From Neobacillus driksii (GTDB taxonomy: Bacteria > Bacillota > Bacilli > Bacillales > Cytobacillaceae), in contig NZ_JACCBX010000014.1 of assembly GCF_013409995.1 (NCBI RefSeq), positions 103,417 through 167,416 of the forward strand: DNA of 64,000 nucleotides. The letters run 5' to 3'. The notes below the pieces were generated by a model. The model did not search any database. It was given only the letters and a program-made list of their open reading frames with translations, and was not told the DNA's origin. A program made the translations under genes and the position numbers. This document shows, piece by piece, positions 16,776 to 24,661 of the stretch (its first letter is position 1; each line of letters starts with the position of its first letter).

Positions 16776-17840
16776 TTGTTAAAGAAAAAAATTTTAACAG
16801 CTATTTTACTATGTTTTGTGTTGGTGGTTTCTGCTTGTAGTCAAGGGAAAGAAACAACTACAGATACTAAAGGGGAATCAGGGGATAAAATGACTACGCT
16901 TACTTTTTCAGAGCCTGCTCGAATTTTATCTGTGGCCCCATTATATGTAGCGATTGAACAAGGATACTTCAAAGAAGAAGGAATTGAAGCGAAGATTGCC
17001 TCAGGCGGCGGCGGCGCACAAGTCATTGCATCGATTTTGTCTGGTGAAGCACAGTTTGCCGTTTCTGGCCCTAGAAGTATGTTCACTCCGCTTGATAAAG
17101 GCGAAGATTTGGTAGCGATTCAATCTTTAAATTCTGCCCTGACCTATCAAATAACACTATCAAAACAATACCAAGATAAGAGGAAGATTTCTAAAGATTC
17201 ATCACTCAAGGAGAGAATTTCGGCATTGGATGGCGCAACGATAGGGACAAACTTAGTTGGTGATTCTGGAGACGTTTATACACGCTATTTAATGAAATTG
17301 CATGGTGTCGATCCTAATTCTCTTGAAACCGTTAAACTAGCAGGAGATGGACCGAAAATTGGCGGCATGCAAGAGGGAATAGTTGACGGTGGTATTGCCT
17401 CACCTCCAATGGGGCTGCAAGCAGCTAGTAAAGATGTGGGAGATGTAGTCATCAATACAATGGAAGAGCCAATGTATGCAAACATGGTTTGGGAAGTGGT
17501 GTTTGCAGATCGAAAGTTTTTAGAGAAAAATCATGAAATATCTTTAAAGGTAGTTAGGGCCATTGGTAAAGGCATGGAATTCACACGGGATAACCCGAGA
17601 GAAGCAGCAGAGTCGATTACCTCCTATTTTGAAGGTATTGATGTAGATATCCTTGAACAATCTCTCATTGGTTTAAAAGACACTTTTAAAGGTTATGGAG
17701 AAATGACTCAGGAAGCTTGGGATAATGCTCAGGACCCACTGATTGAATATGGCGACATATCAGGTGTGAAGACGAAACAAGACACAACGGAAGATGTTAT
17801 TTGGACAAATAGCTATATTGAAGAAGCCTTTAAAAAATAA
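16776..17840 (+). CDS. ABC importer binding lipoprotein, SsuA/TauA/ThiY (NMT1) family
   Basis: A 354-residue lipoprotein with lipobox VSAC (Cys21). The mature domain follows the sulfonate/nitrate/thiamine-precursor binding family: SVAPLYVAIEQGYFKEEGI, AQVIASILSGEAQFAVSGP, then DGATIGTNLVGDSG. TTG 16776 is chosen because GGGGGG lies about 7 bases upstream; the frame open further upstream runs back into the TTTGTATATAAAA repeats. ATPase and permease genes follow. The ligand (sulfonate, pyrimidine or other) cannot be decided; no riboswitch for thiamine is visible in the leader. Confidence 0.88.
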   Translation: MLKKKILTAILLCFVLVVSACSQGKETTTDTKGESGDKMTTLTFSEPARILSVAPLYVAIEQGYFKEEGIEAKIASGGGGAQVIASILSGEAQFAVSGPRSMFTPLDKGEDLVAIQSLNSALTYQITLSKQYQDKRKISKDSSLKERISALDGATIGTNLVGDSGDVYTRYLMKLHGVDPNSLETVKLAGDGPKIGGMQEGIVDGGIASPPMGLQAASKDVGDVVINTMEEPMYANMVWEVVFADRKFLEKNHEISLKVVRAIGKGMEFTRDNPREAAESITSYFEGIDVDILEQSLIGLKDTFKGYGEMTQEAWDNAQDPLIEYGDISGVKTKQDTTEDVIWTNSYIEEAFKK

Positions 17841-17870
17841 TGATAGCTTGAAGGAGTGATTGATAACGTT

Positions 17871-18689
17871 ATGGGGACGGCAGCAACACTACAAAATTTG
17901 AAATTATCCACTCGCTTTTTAGATGTCACCTACGTCAACAATAAAACAGGTGCAGAAGTGATGGCCCTGGAGAATATAAACTTAGACATTAAAGATGGTG
18001 AATTTATTTGTATTGTCGGACCAAGCGGCTGTGGAAAAACTACGTTTTTAAATACGGTAGTAGGATTATTGAAGCCTAGCAGAGGAGAAATCCTGCTAGA
18101 TCAAAAGAAAATTGAGGGACCTGGTAACGATCGAGCGATGGTTTTTCAAAATCCAAGCCTTTTACCATGGAGAACCGTTCTGGATAATGTTCTATATGGG
18201 GTTGAGCTTCAAAAACAATTATCCGCAGATAAAAAGCAGGAAGCCAAAGAATTTATTGAGATGGTTGGCTTAAAAGGATATGAAAATCATTATCCCCATG
18301 AATTATCAGGGGGAATGCAGCAGAGGGTAAACTTAGCTCGGGCCTTAACCGTTAATCCATCATTACTGCTGCTAGATGAACCATTTTCTGCCTTAGATGC
18401 CCAAACCAGAGAATTTATGCAAGGTGAGCTGCTCAGGATATGGAGTGAGACAAAAAAGACAAGTCTTTTTATTACACACCAAATTGATGAAGCGGTATTT
18501 TTAGCAGATCGGGTCTTCGTCTTTGGGGCAAGACCCGGACGTGTCGTAGAGGTTATTGATGTGAATATTCCTAGACCAAGAGATCTGCATGTTAAACGAA
18601 GTCCTGAGTTTGTTCATTTAGTAGATCATATTTGGTCGATTATTGAAAAGGAATCATCAAAACAAGGGTTTGATAACAAAGGGAAGTAG
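17871..18689 (+). CDS. ABC importer ATPase, SsuB/TauB family
   Basis: A 272-residue ATPase with Walker A GPSGCGKTT, the Q-loop VFQNPSLLPWRTVLDNV (the LPW motif is typical of this family), signature LSGGMQQRVNLARAL, Walker B LLLLDEPFSALD, and FGARPGRVVEVI near the C-terminus. The start is uncertain: AAGGAG at 17851-17856 lies 14 bases before ATG 17871, and a GTG at 17856 overlaps that site. It is the middle gene of the three-gene importer. Confidence 0.92.
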   Translation: MGTAATLQNLKLSTRFLDVTYVNNKTGAEVMALENINLDIKDGEFICIVGPSGCGKTTFLNTVVGLLKPSRGEILLDQKKIEGPGNDRAMVFQNPSLLPWRTVLDNVLYGVELQKQLSADKKQEAKEFIEMVGLKGYENHYPHELSGGMQQRVNLARALTVNPSLLLLDEPFSALDAQTREFMQGELLRIWSETKKTSLFITHQIDEAVFLADRVFVFGARPGRVVEVIDVNIPRPRDLHVKRSPEFVHLVDHIWSIIEKESSKQGFDNKGK

Positions 18690-18710
18690 TAATGGGAAAG
18701 GGGGAGTTTT

Positions 18711-19535
18711 ATGACTCAGAGTAATCTCCAAGCTGTACAATCAGAGCCTAAAATAAAAAAGAAATGGAAATTAAAAAAAGAAAGCAAGACTTACATGATT
18801 AGTTCTGTTTCCGTTCTACTGTTTCTTCTTTTTTGGGAGATTGCCTCTCAAAATGAATGGATCAATCCTTTATTTATAAGTTCTCCAATTGAAATTGTAA
18901 AAGCAGCCGTCGTAATGGTCCAGGAAGTCTCCTTTTGGGAAAATATGAAAGTAAGTGGGTATGAATTTATAGCGGGATTTGCCTTGGCTATATTTATTGG
19001 AATCCCTATAGGTGTATTCTCAGGCTGGAACCCCTACTTTTCTGCCGTTGTGAATCCGTTCATTTCAGGATTATATGTAACGCCTAAAGTGGCCCTTTTG
19101 CCAGTGATTGTTATTGCATTTGGAATTGGACCTGCATCAAAAATTGTTATCGTTTTTTTGATGGCTTTCTTTCCAATCGTCATGAGTGCACAAAAGGCGA
19201 TGTTAACTTTGGACCAAAACTTAATCAAGGCAGCCAGAACGTTTAATGCAAGTGAGTTTCAAATTTTCAAAACCATTGCCTTACCATCTACCGTACCATT
19301 CCTTTTAAATGGTATAAGACTAGGAATTGGTCAAGGCCTCATAGCTGTAGTAGTGGGGGAGTTATTCGCTTCAACAGCTGGTATTGGATATCAATTAACA
19401 AGCAACGGGCAGAATTTACAAACGGATCGTATGTTTGTTGGTGTGTTAGTCATTACCATAACAGGGTTAATCCTTACTACATTATTAGGTGTTATTGAAA
19501 GACGATTTTCATCCTGGAGACCGGACCATAGGTAA
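18711..19535 (+). CDS. ABC importer permease, SsuC/TauC family
   Basis: A 274-residue permease with an N-terminal basic stretch (about 30 residues), roughly six hydrophobic segments, and the EAA loop KAARTFNASEFQIFKTIALP. PLYVTPKVALLPVIVIAFG-like sequence and the size fit the SsuC/TauC class. AAAGGGGGAG precedes the ATG. It is the third gene of the operon and is followed by a terminator at 19575. Confidence 0.92.
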   Translation: MTQSNLQAVQSEPKIKKKWKLKKESKTYMISSVSVLLFLLFWEIASQNEWINPLFISSPIEIVKAAVVMVQEVSFWENMKVSGYEFIAGFALAIFIGIPIGVFSGWNPYFSAVVNPFISGLYVTPKVALLPVIVIAFGIGPASKIVIVFLMAFFPIVMSAQKAMLTLDQNLIKAARTFNASEFQIFKTIALPSTVPFLLNGIRLGIGQGLIAVVVGELFASTAGIGYQLTSNGQNLQTDRMFVGVLVITITGLILTTLLGVIERRFSSWRPDHR

Positions 19536-19574
19536 TTGGGTCAGAACACCGTTCAGTTGTGGTTTTAAAGTAAT

Positions 19575-19605
19575 GGTGGAGAGTTGAGCTCTCCGCTTTT
19601 TTTGG
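19575..19605 (+). terminator. Terminator of the ABC operon
   Basis: The stem GGAGAG / CTCTCC has a 5-base loop and is followed by GCTTTTTTT. Confidence 0.8.
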
Positions 19606-19776
19606 TCAAAAGGTAGGGTTATAAATGGGTTTGCTTTTCGCATTGCAGCTGAAAATCATAGGAATAATCTCATATTGATATACTTTTTAAAAATGAAGTC
19701 TATAAAGTCGGAATGTTGTTAATTATATGATTTAATAGAGTAATACGGTAAAGTAGTGAAAAGGAGTGGAAGATAG

Positions 19777-20676
19777 TTGTTAACGAACCATTTAGACTTT
19801 AGACTTGAACCGCAATTAAAGGAACTCTATGAGGAACATAAGAGAAGGGCTGCAAAAATAGATTGGGGCTATCATGATTTCTTGCCTTGGGATAAAGCGC
19901 AGGATTTTAAGAGAGTACCCTGGAATCCTGAACAGGTAACACTGCCGCCAGGCGTGGTAACGGCTGTAGAGACGGCTCTTTTGACTGAGGTTAATCTACC
20001 TTGGTTCACATCCCATCTCGATCAAACTTTTAAAGGATCGCTTTCTGTCATCAAGGATTTTGTCCATACCTGGACAGCAGAAGAAGACCAACATTCCAAT
20101 CTGTTGGAGACCTATCTATTGATTACAAGAAATGCAGACCCCAAGCGAATCCGTCAATTGCATAAGCAGACAGTAGAAGGTGGTTGGGAGCCGGATTTTC
20201 ATACCCCTTTTGAGACAATGGTTTATACGTCACTCCAGGAACTTGCAACTATGGTGTTTTATTATAATGTTGCAAAGGTAGCGGGATCGCATGATAAAGA
20301 ATTAGCTACGCTCCTCAGACGTCTCGCCAAGGATGAAACGCTACATTATGCTTTTTATCGCGATGTTATCAAATTACATTTGCAGTTGGAACCGAATTAT
20401 TGTTACTACCTAGGTTATGTGATTAAAAATTTCCAAATGCCAGGTACAGTCATGCCTGATTTTGAAGACCGCATGTCAATTATTGCAAAGGAAGCCAATT
20501 ACGGGCCGCTTGAATATTTTGATCAAGTGCTGGATGTCATTGTTGACTATTGGGACATTGAGAATCTTAGACCGATTGCTCCGGAAGCTGAAAAGGCTCG
20601 TTTGGATATTCTTAATTACCATGCAAGGCTTAAACGTGTAAGAGATCGATTTTACGCTGCTGCAAACCGCAATTAA
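19777..20676 (+). CDS. Acyl-[acyl-carrier-protein] desaturase (soluble diiron)
   Basis: A 299-residue ferritin-like diiron protein of the FA_desaturase_2 (PF03405) family, which inserts a double bond into ACP-bound saturated acyl chains. Metal-ligand motifs are visible: an early Glu at 65 or 71 (VETALLTEVNLPW), EEDQH at 102-106 (ExxH), Glu155 (TSLQELATMVFYY), and DETLH at 186-190 (second ExxH). WTAEEDQHSNLLETYLL matches the plant-type WTAEENRHGDLL signature. The TTG start has AAGGAG 10 bases upstream. Stand-alone gene; the electron donor is not encoded nearby. Membrane-bound Des-type desaturases are commoner in Bacillus. Confidence 0.9.
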   Translation: MLTNHLDFRLEPQLKELYEEHKRRAAKIDWGYHDFLPWDKAQDFKRVPWNPEQVTLPPGVVTAVETALLTEVNLPWFTSHLDQTFKGSLSVIKDFVHTWTAEEDQHSNLLETYLLITRNADPKRIRQLHKQTVEGGWEPDFHTPFETMVYTSLQELATMVFYYNVAKVAGSHDKELATLLRRLAKDETLHYAFYRDVIKLHLQLEPNYCYYLGYVIKNFQMPGTVMPDFEDRMSIIAKEANYGPLEYFDQVLDVIVDYWDIENLRPIAPEAEKARLDILNYHARLKRVRDRFYAAANRN

Positions 20677-20712
20677 AGGTGCGGTTGTGGGATCTCTCTG
20701 CGAAATTTTTAT

Positions 20713-20951
20713 GCAGGTAGGCTGTTTAATCAGGCAGGTAAACAAATGAATAATGCAGGTAGGGAAGAGATTTTGGCAGGTAAGAGTTTTTTTATGAAAA
20801 ATATTATAATAAAATACGTTTACTTCCTTGAATTTCGTCTATTTCTATCCTCAATTACCAGAGTCAGGTGGTCGCCTGACTTTTTTCAGTTAATTGGACA
20901 TGCCTTTGAAGTGAATCTACAGGTAAATGAGAGTTTAGTTTTTAGCAGGTA
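20713..20951. repeat. Phased GCAGGTA array, locus A
   Basis: GCAGGTA starts at 20713, 20734, 20755 and 20776, exactly 21 bases apart, with unrelated sequence between the cores. After a terminator-like hairpin, degenerate copies follow at 20919 (ACAGGTA) and 20945 (GCAGGTA). The same pattern occurs at 25496 and 30961. No gene is supported here; a 68-codon frame spanning the array has no ribosome binding site. Confidence 0.75.
20862..20886 (+). terminator. Terminator inside repeat locus A
   Basis: The stem AGTCAGG / CCTGACT with loop tggtcg is followed by TTTTT. It probably ends the desaturase transcript. Confidence 0.75.
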
Positions 20952-20961
20952 AGCAGAACCG

Positions 20962-20974
20962 GGTGCCAGGCACC
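20962..20974. repeat. GGTGCCAGGCACC palindrome
   Basis: A 13-bp palindrome identical to that at 16247-16259. Confidence 0.6.
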
Positions 20975-21018
20975 ATGTCACAATGGCTTATTAAGATAAC
21001 TGATCAACTCCACCTTGG

Positions 21019-21306
21019 CTAACGTTTCCGTTTCCGCTCATTAGACTTTTTTATTTTCATTAGTTTTGTGGAAGGTTGTTTCCGTATCCATTTTAGATAT
21101 CGTGAAAGTTGGGGATCTTTCTTTAATTCTGGGATGGTTGTTAAACGTGCTGCAATTTCTGCATTTGTATAAATGGCATGGATTTGTTTATGGCAAGGAA
21201 TACATAAATTGGCCGTCGGACCAAATGTACCGCCCATTTCCTTAGGCAGCAAATGATGGACAGTTGTCTCAACCTCCTCTCGCTCACAAAGTTCACATGT
21301 ACTCAT
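21019..21306 (-). CDS. Small HNH-type zinc nuclease-like protein
   Basis: A 95-residue protein with CELC near the N-terminus, VHHLLPKEMGG (the first H of HNH), ANLCIPCHKQIHAIYTNAE (the second zinc pair and last His), and a basic tail ending NERKRKR. This is the HNH fold with two CX2C zinc-binding pairs, as in many small nicking nucleases and DNA-binding proteins. A nuclease activity is inferred only. AAGGAGG precedes the ATG. It is not linked to a recognisable restriction or phage system. Solitary gene. Confidence 0.85.
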   Translation of the reverse strand: MSTCELCEREEVETTVHHLLPKEMGGTFGPTANLCIPCHKQIHAIYTNAEIAARLTTIPELKKDPQLSRYLKWIRKQPSTKLMKIKKSNERKRKR

Positions 21307-21586
21307 TCGTATTCCTCCTTAACGATTCCTATCCATTTCTAGGGCTCTGTAATTAAAAAATTTGCACCAGACGACAAGTTGATTTAACAAGATGTATATA
21401 TTTATTTGCATTTATTCTTTTGTACATTCATTGCACTCAAATATGTATGTGTAAATTACCAGGGCCACTCTGTGACCAGGTAGTACTTTTATAAAAAGAC
21501 TTATGATGGATGTTCGTCCAAGCCATTTTCAATATTCTTAATAAACTAGCTATATAAATAGGTTTGTTAAGAAGGGAGAAAGGAAA

Positions 21587-22639
21587 ATGCCAGGTAAGAA
21601 AAAACACCATAAGCATCATCGTGGTAAAGGCCAGAAAGACAAAAAGGAAAAACACGATCATAACGATAAGCATGATGGTGGCAATAAGCAAGATCAAAAT
21701 GACAAGCACGGTGGCAATAAGCAAGATCAAAATGACAAGCACGGTGGCAATAAACAGGATAAAAATGACAAGCATGGTGGCGGCAATAAGCAGGACAAAA
21801 ACGATAAGCATGGAGGTGGGAATAAGCACGACAATAACGACAAGCACTGTGGCGACAATAAGCAGGACAAGAACGATAACAAGCATGATGATTGTATGAA
21901 GCAGGATGATAAAGACAAACATGATTGTGGCTGTAAAAAGCAGGACAATAACAACAAGCATGATGATTGCAACAAAAAGGACAAGAATGACAAACACCAT
22001 GATTGTGGCTGTAAAAAGCAGGACAATAACAACAAGCATGATGATTGCCAAAAGCAGGACAAGAATGACAAACATGATTGTGGCTGTAAAAAGCAGGACA
22101 ATAACGACAAGCATGATGATTGCAACAAAAAGGACAAGAATGACAAACACCATGATTGTGGCTGTAAAAAGCAAAACAAAAACAACCACCACAATGATGG
22201 CGGCAAGTGGGACAATAACAACGGGCATGATGATTACGACAAACAGGACATGAAAAACAAACACCATGATTGTGGCTGTAAAAAGCAAAACAAAAACAAC
22301 CACCACAATGATGGCGGCAAGTGGGACAATAACAACAGGCATGATGATTGCAACAAAAAGGACAAGAATGACAAACACCATGATTGTGGCTGTAAAAAGC
22401 AAAACAAAAACAACCACCACAATGATGGCGGCAAGTGGGACAATAACAACGGGCATGATGATTACGACAAACAGGACATGAAAAACAAACACCATGATTG
22501 TGGCTGTAACAAACAAGACGACAGATGGGGTCAAATGAATGATAATGATTATAATCATTACCAAAAGCAAAACAATGATTATAATGAACGCAGACCGTGC
22601 AGGAATATTGGTTGTATATTTAGATGTAGATGTTGGTAA
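21587..22639 (+). CDS. Low-complexity His/Lys/Asp/Asn/Cys-rich repeat protein
   Basis: A 350-residue protein made almost entirely of short repeats. The N-terminal 30 residues are basic (KKKHHKHHRGKG). Next come about 11-residue units of the form NKQDQNDKHGG, then HDDC/HDCGCKKQD units. Then there are three full 38-residue repeats (114-bp period; starts near 22148, 22262 and 22376) containing HHDCGCKKQNKNNHHNDGGK, and a fourth partial one. The tail is Arg/Cys rich (RRPCRNIGCIFRCRCW). There is no signal peptide or membrane segment. Cys and His density suggests metal binding; spore coat or exosporium material is another possibility. Function not recognised. GAAAGGA precedes the ATG. Confidence 0.75.
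   Translation: MPGKKKHHKHHRGKGQKDKKEKHDHNDKHDGGNKQDQNDKHGGNKQDQNDKHGGNKQDKNDKHGGGNKQDKNDKHGGGNKHDNNDKHCGDNKQDKNDNKHDDCMKQDDKDKHDCGCKKQDNNNKHDDCNKKDKNDKHHDCGCKKQDNNNKHDDCQKQDKNDKHDCGCKKQDNNDKHDDCNKKDKNDKHHDCGCKKQNKNNHHNDGGKWDNNNGHDDYDKQDMKNKHHDCGCKKQNKNNHHNDGGKWDNNNRHDDCNKKDKNDKHHDCGCKKQNKNNHHNDGGKWDNNNGHDDYDKQDMKNKHHDCGCNKQDDRWGQMNDNDYNHYQKQNNDYNERRPCRNIGCIFRCRCW
22111..22509. repeat. Direct DNA repeats inside the repeat-protein gene
   Basis: Bases 22111-22281 recur almost identically at 22339-22509 (228-bp offset), built on an underlying 114-bp period. The near identity implies recent duplication. It also creates long open frames on other frames and the opposite strand, which are not genes. 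Confidence 0.85.
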
Positions 22640-22644
22640 TTTTG

Positions 22645-22682
22645 AAAGGGAGCGTTGCTATTTACTTAGCAAGCACCCTTTT
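22645..22682. terminator. Bidirectional terminator between convergent genes
   Basis: AAAGGGaGCgTTGCTA pairs with TAGCAAGCaCCCTTT around a short loop, with T residues on the + side and A residues on the left. Confidence 0.75.
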
Positions 22683-22712
22683 AGATGTATGCAGGTAACA
22701 ACAGGGGTTAAT

Positions 22713-23087
22713 CTAGAGACTTGTTCTACCACTATAAAAGTGTCTATGTGGACGGACTCCTTCGACGGTGGTGACACCATTAAATTCATGATAATGTCCA
22801 CCGTTTGGAAGCGGAATGGCCGGACCTGTTATTCCCTGTATTTGGTGTCTATGTCTGTCATCAACAGAAGTAAAAGTAAAATATCGATGGGTATGCGGGA
22901 CCCCAGTAGGCGCTGGTTCGGTGGTTCCAGCGTATTGATGGCTGTGCCCATCTTCAAAAGAGGTAATCCCGCTAAAGCTGTGAACATGAACAGGCCTTCC
23001 ATCCCAAGATGTAATATACATTCGATGGGAATGCATCGGGTCTGAACCATCTGAAGCATACATAAAGCCAGAAACTGGGATATCCAT
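22713..23087 (-). CDS. YmaF-like protein
   Basis: A 124-residue His-rich protein built of repeating HxHxYxxxTSxxDGHxHQ-type units: HSHRMYITSWDGRPVHVHSF, DGHSHQYAGTT, PHTHRYFTFTSVDDRHRHQI, then GGHYHEFNGVTT. It resembles the YmaF family of Bacillus, whose function is unknown; the His-x-His pattern suggests metal binding on a beta-repeat scaffold (inference). I chose ATG 23087 because AGGAG lies 7 bases upstream; the longer frame adds 13 unlikely residues. It is convergent with another His-rich gene, and the two share a terminator. Confidence 0.85.
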   Translation of the reverse strand: MDIPVSGFMYASDGSDPMHSHRMYITSWDGRPVHVHSFSGITSFEDGHSHQYAGTTEPAPTGVPHTHRYFTFTSVDDRHRHQIQGITGPAIPLPNGGHYHEFNGVTTVEGVRPHRHFYSGRTSL

Positions 23088-23415
23088 AAAAATCACTCCT
23101 AAAAAGCTTTTTAACACAGTATTCAACCTCTACCCAAATAGTGCTATTGCCCCATAGAGAAATTCTAAGACACATTATTGCAATGCTACATTTCTATAAA
23201 TCTCTTAAGTAAGAGACAATTATTTTACCTGAAACAAGATGGAAACCTTTATATGATGGGATTTATCCCGTTTTTACACAATCGTTTAATTACCATTTCC
23301 GGCTGGGAGAATTGGTCGATAAATGTTGAAAGCTATCTTTTTTGGCGGGATTTGAAGAACTAGATTTGAAAACAACCCTCCTCCTCGACAAGAAACTCTC
23401 TTGAAATGTTACTAG

Positions 23416-23532
23416 AGTTCGTTTTTCAAAAGGGTTTGGGATGGTTGTAATCAAACGTTTGATTGATAGGGAAGTTTGCAGAGAAGTGTCGAAGTCTGTG
23501 TGGAGATATAGTAAAATGAAAGCATCGGGTTT
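23416..23532. repeat. TAATCAAACG repeat, second locus
   Basis: AGTTCGTTTTTCAAAAGGG (23416-23434) and the perfect palindrome AATCAAAC-GTTTGATT (23449-23464) repeat the arrangement at 16497/16529 with the same 32-base offset. The rest of 23088-23540 shows only a small hairpin (TCTCTT-aagt-AAGAGA at 23201) and no gene. Confidence 0.6.
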
Positions 23533-23546
23533 CTGGGAGTGAATGG

Positions 23547-23606
23547 ATGTTGAGTCTATATAATATTTTGAATAAACAGTTGCTAAAAGAAGGTTATGAA
23601 GCATGA
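23547..23606 (+). CDS. 19-residue leader ORF coupled to the coiled-coil operon
   Basis: ATG 23547 follows GGGAGTG by 5 bases and encodes MLSLYNILNKQLLKEGYEA, then TGA. That stop overlaps the next gene's start (ATGA at 23603-23606), a classical translational coupling arrangement. It could be a real micropeptide, an upstream ORF that controls the operon, or the tail of a lost gene. No homolog is known to me. Confidence 0.5.
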   Translation: MLSLYNILNKQLLKEGYEA

Positions 23607-24661
23607 TCGCCGATTTGCTTACTACGTTAGAAGATGAAAAGGACCAATGGATTTTTCAAGCGATTGACCGTTTTAATGAGCGGTTTCTGATCTTTGGGGA
23701 TCAAAAGGATGGAACTGCTGAGAGTCAAGTTACCGAGATGAAAAACAGCGAGCAAAGCATGTTCAAGGAGAGGAGTCTTGATCTCGAACGGATGGAGATA
23801 GAGCTGAAAACGCTGGTAGAAGGCTTGGCGGCGGATGAGCGAACAATCGAGAACCTAGAGTTAACATGTGATGTTTTGCAAAAGGAACTTGCGATTTACG
23901 AAGATGAAGAAAAGACCTTGGATCAGATTCAGTTGGAAATGTTCGAGTGTATGTTGGACGACAAGTTTACTTTTGATAGAAAGGATCAGGTTGTCTTTAA
24001 GGAGCGGAAGGTATCTAGGTTGTTGGAAAGCTACAACCTAGTCGAGATGGAAATGGTAGATTTTTATCAAAGGCAGCTCTCCCGTATTTGGGTGTTGATG
24101 TCACGTAGTATGCAAAACATTGATTCGACAGCAAAGGTTGATTTTAAAACGGATCCGCCGCTGATTGAGCTTTCTTTGAAGCACGGAAGGGGTCTTGACC
24201 ACTATTTAAAAGCAGGGAATTTTGAAGAGGATTATCGGAAAGTACTTGATACGTTGGTGCGAAATAACGAAAGTGTATACGACTATTATGTCAGCCAAGT
24301 GGAACAGTTTAAGGACAATGGGAAAGCGGAAATCTTGGGGCTCTGGGAACGTAAGAACGACCACAAAAAATTAGCAGCAGAAACCCTGAGTGATCTTAAG
24401 GAAAAAAAGGCGCAAAAGGAAGCTCGTATTTTAGAACTGCAGGATCAGTTAGGTAGAGCGAAGTCGGAGTGGGAACAGAATAGGCTGCGCCCCAAAGTGC
24501 TGGAGGATATGTTAAAAGAAGAGTTTGTGAAACTTGTGTCAAACTGGCAGGAGAAGTTATTCGCGGAGATTGCTTCTGATGAGGAACGGTGGGTCTATCA
24601 CCAGTACTGCCAAATTATCTTAAAGCAAGCGGAGAGGATCATTGGAAATGAATATGTCTAA
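23603..24661 (+). CDS. Coiled-coil protein, first large gene of an unrecognised operon
   Basis: A 352-residue soluble acidic protein. Long heptad-like charged stretches lie at about 40-125 (rich in E, K, L) and about 255-315 (LAAETLSDLKEKKAQKEARI and on), flanking a middle domain with WVLMSRSMQNI and LSLKHGRGLDHYLK. The C-terminal part has WVYHQYCQIILKQAERIIG. No enzymatic motif is visible. It overlaps the downstream membrane-anchored coiled-coil gene, so the two products probably interact. AGAAGG precedes the ATG. I do not recognise the family; surface, cytoskeletal or defence roles would be guesses. Confidence 0.8.
   Translation: MIADLLTTLEDEKDQWIFQAIDRFNERFLIFGDQKDGTAESQVTEMKNSEQSMFKERSLDLERMEIELKTLVEGLAADERTIENLELTCDVLQKELAIYEDEEKTLDQIQLEMFECMLDDKFTFDRKDQVVFKERKVSRLLESYNLVEMEMVDFYQRQLSRIWVLMSRSMQNIDSTAKVDFKTDPPLIELSLKHGRGLDHYLKAGNFEEDYRKVLDTLVRNNESVYDYYVSQVEQFKDNGKAEILGLWERKNDHKKLAAETLSDLKEKKAQKEARILELQDQLGRAKSEWEQNRLRPKVLEDMLKEEFVKLVSNWQEKLFAEIASDEERWVYHQYCQIILKQAERIIGNEYV

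Noticed and set aside
20746..20952. A 68-codon frame in repeat locus A
   Set aside because: No ribosome binding site, and it spans the array and a terminator hairpin.
21437..22570. A 377-codon - strand frame across the repeat-protein gene
   Set aside because: It is a shadow of the 114-bp direct repeats; it is extremely Val/Ile/Leu rich and has no ribosome binding site.
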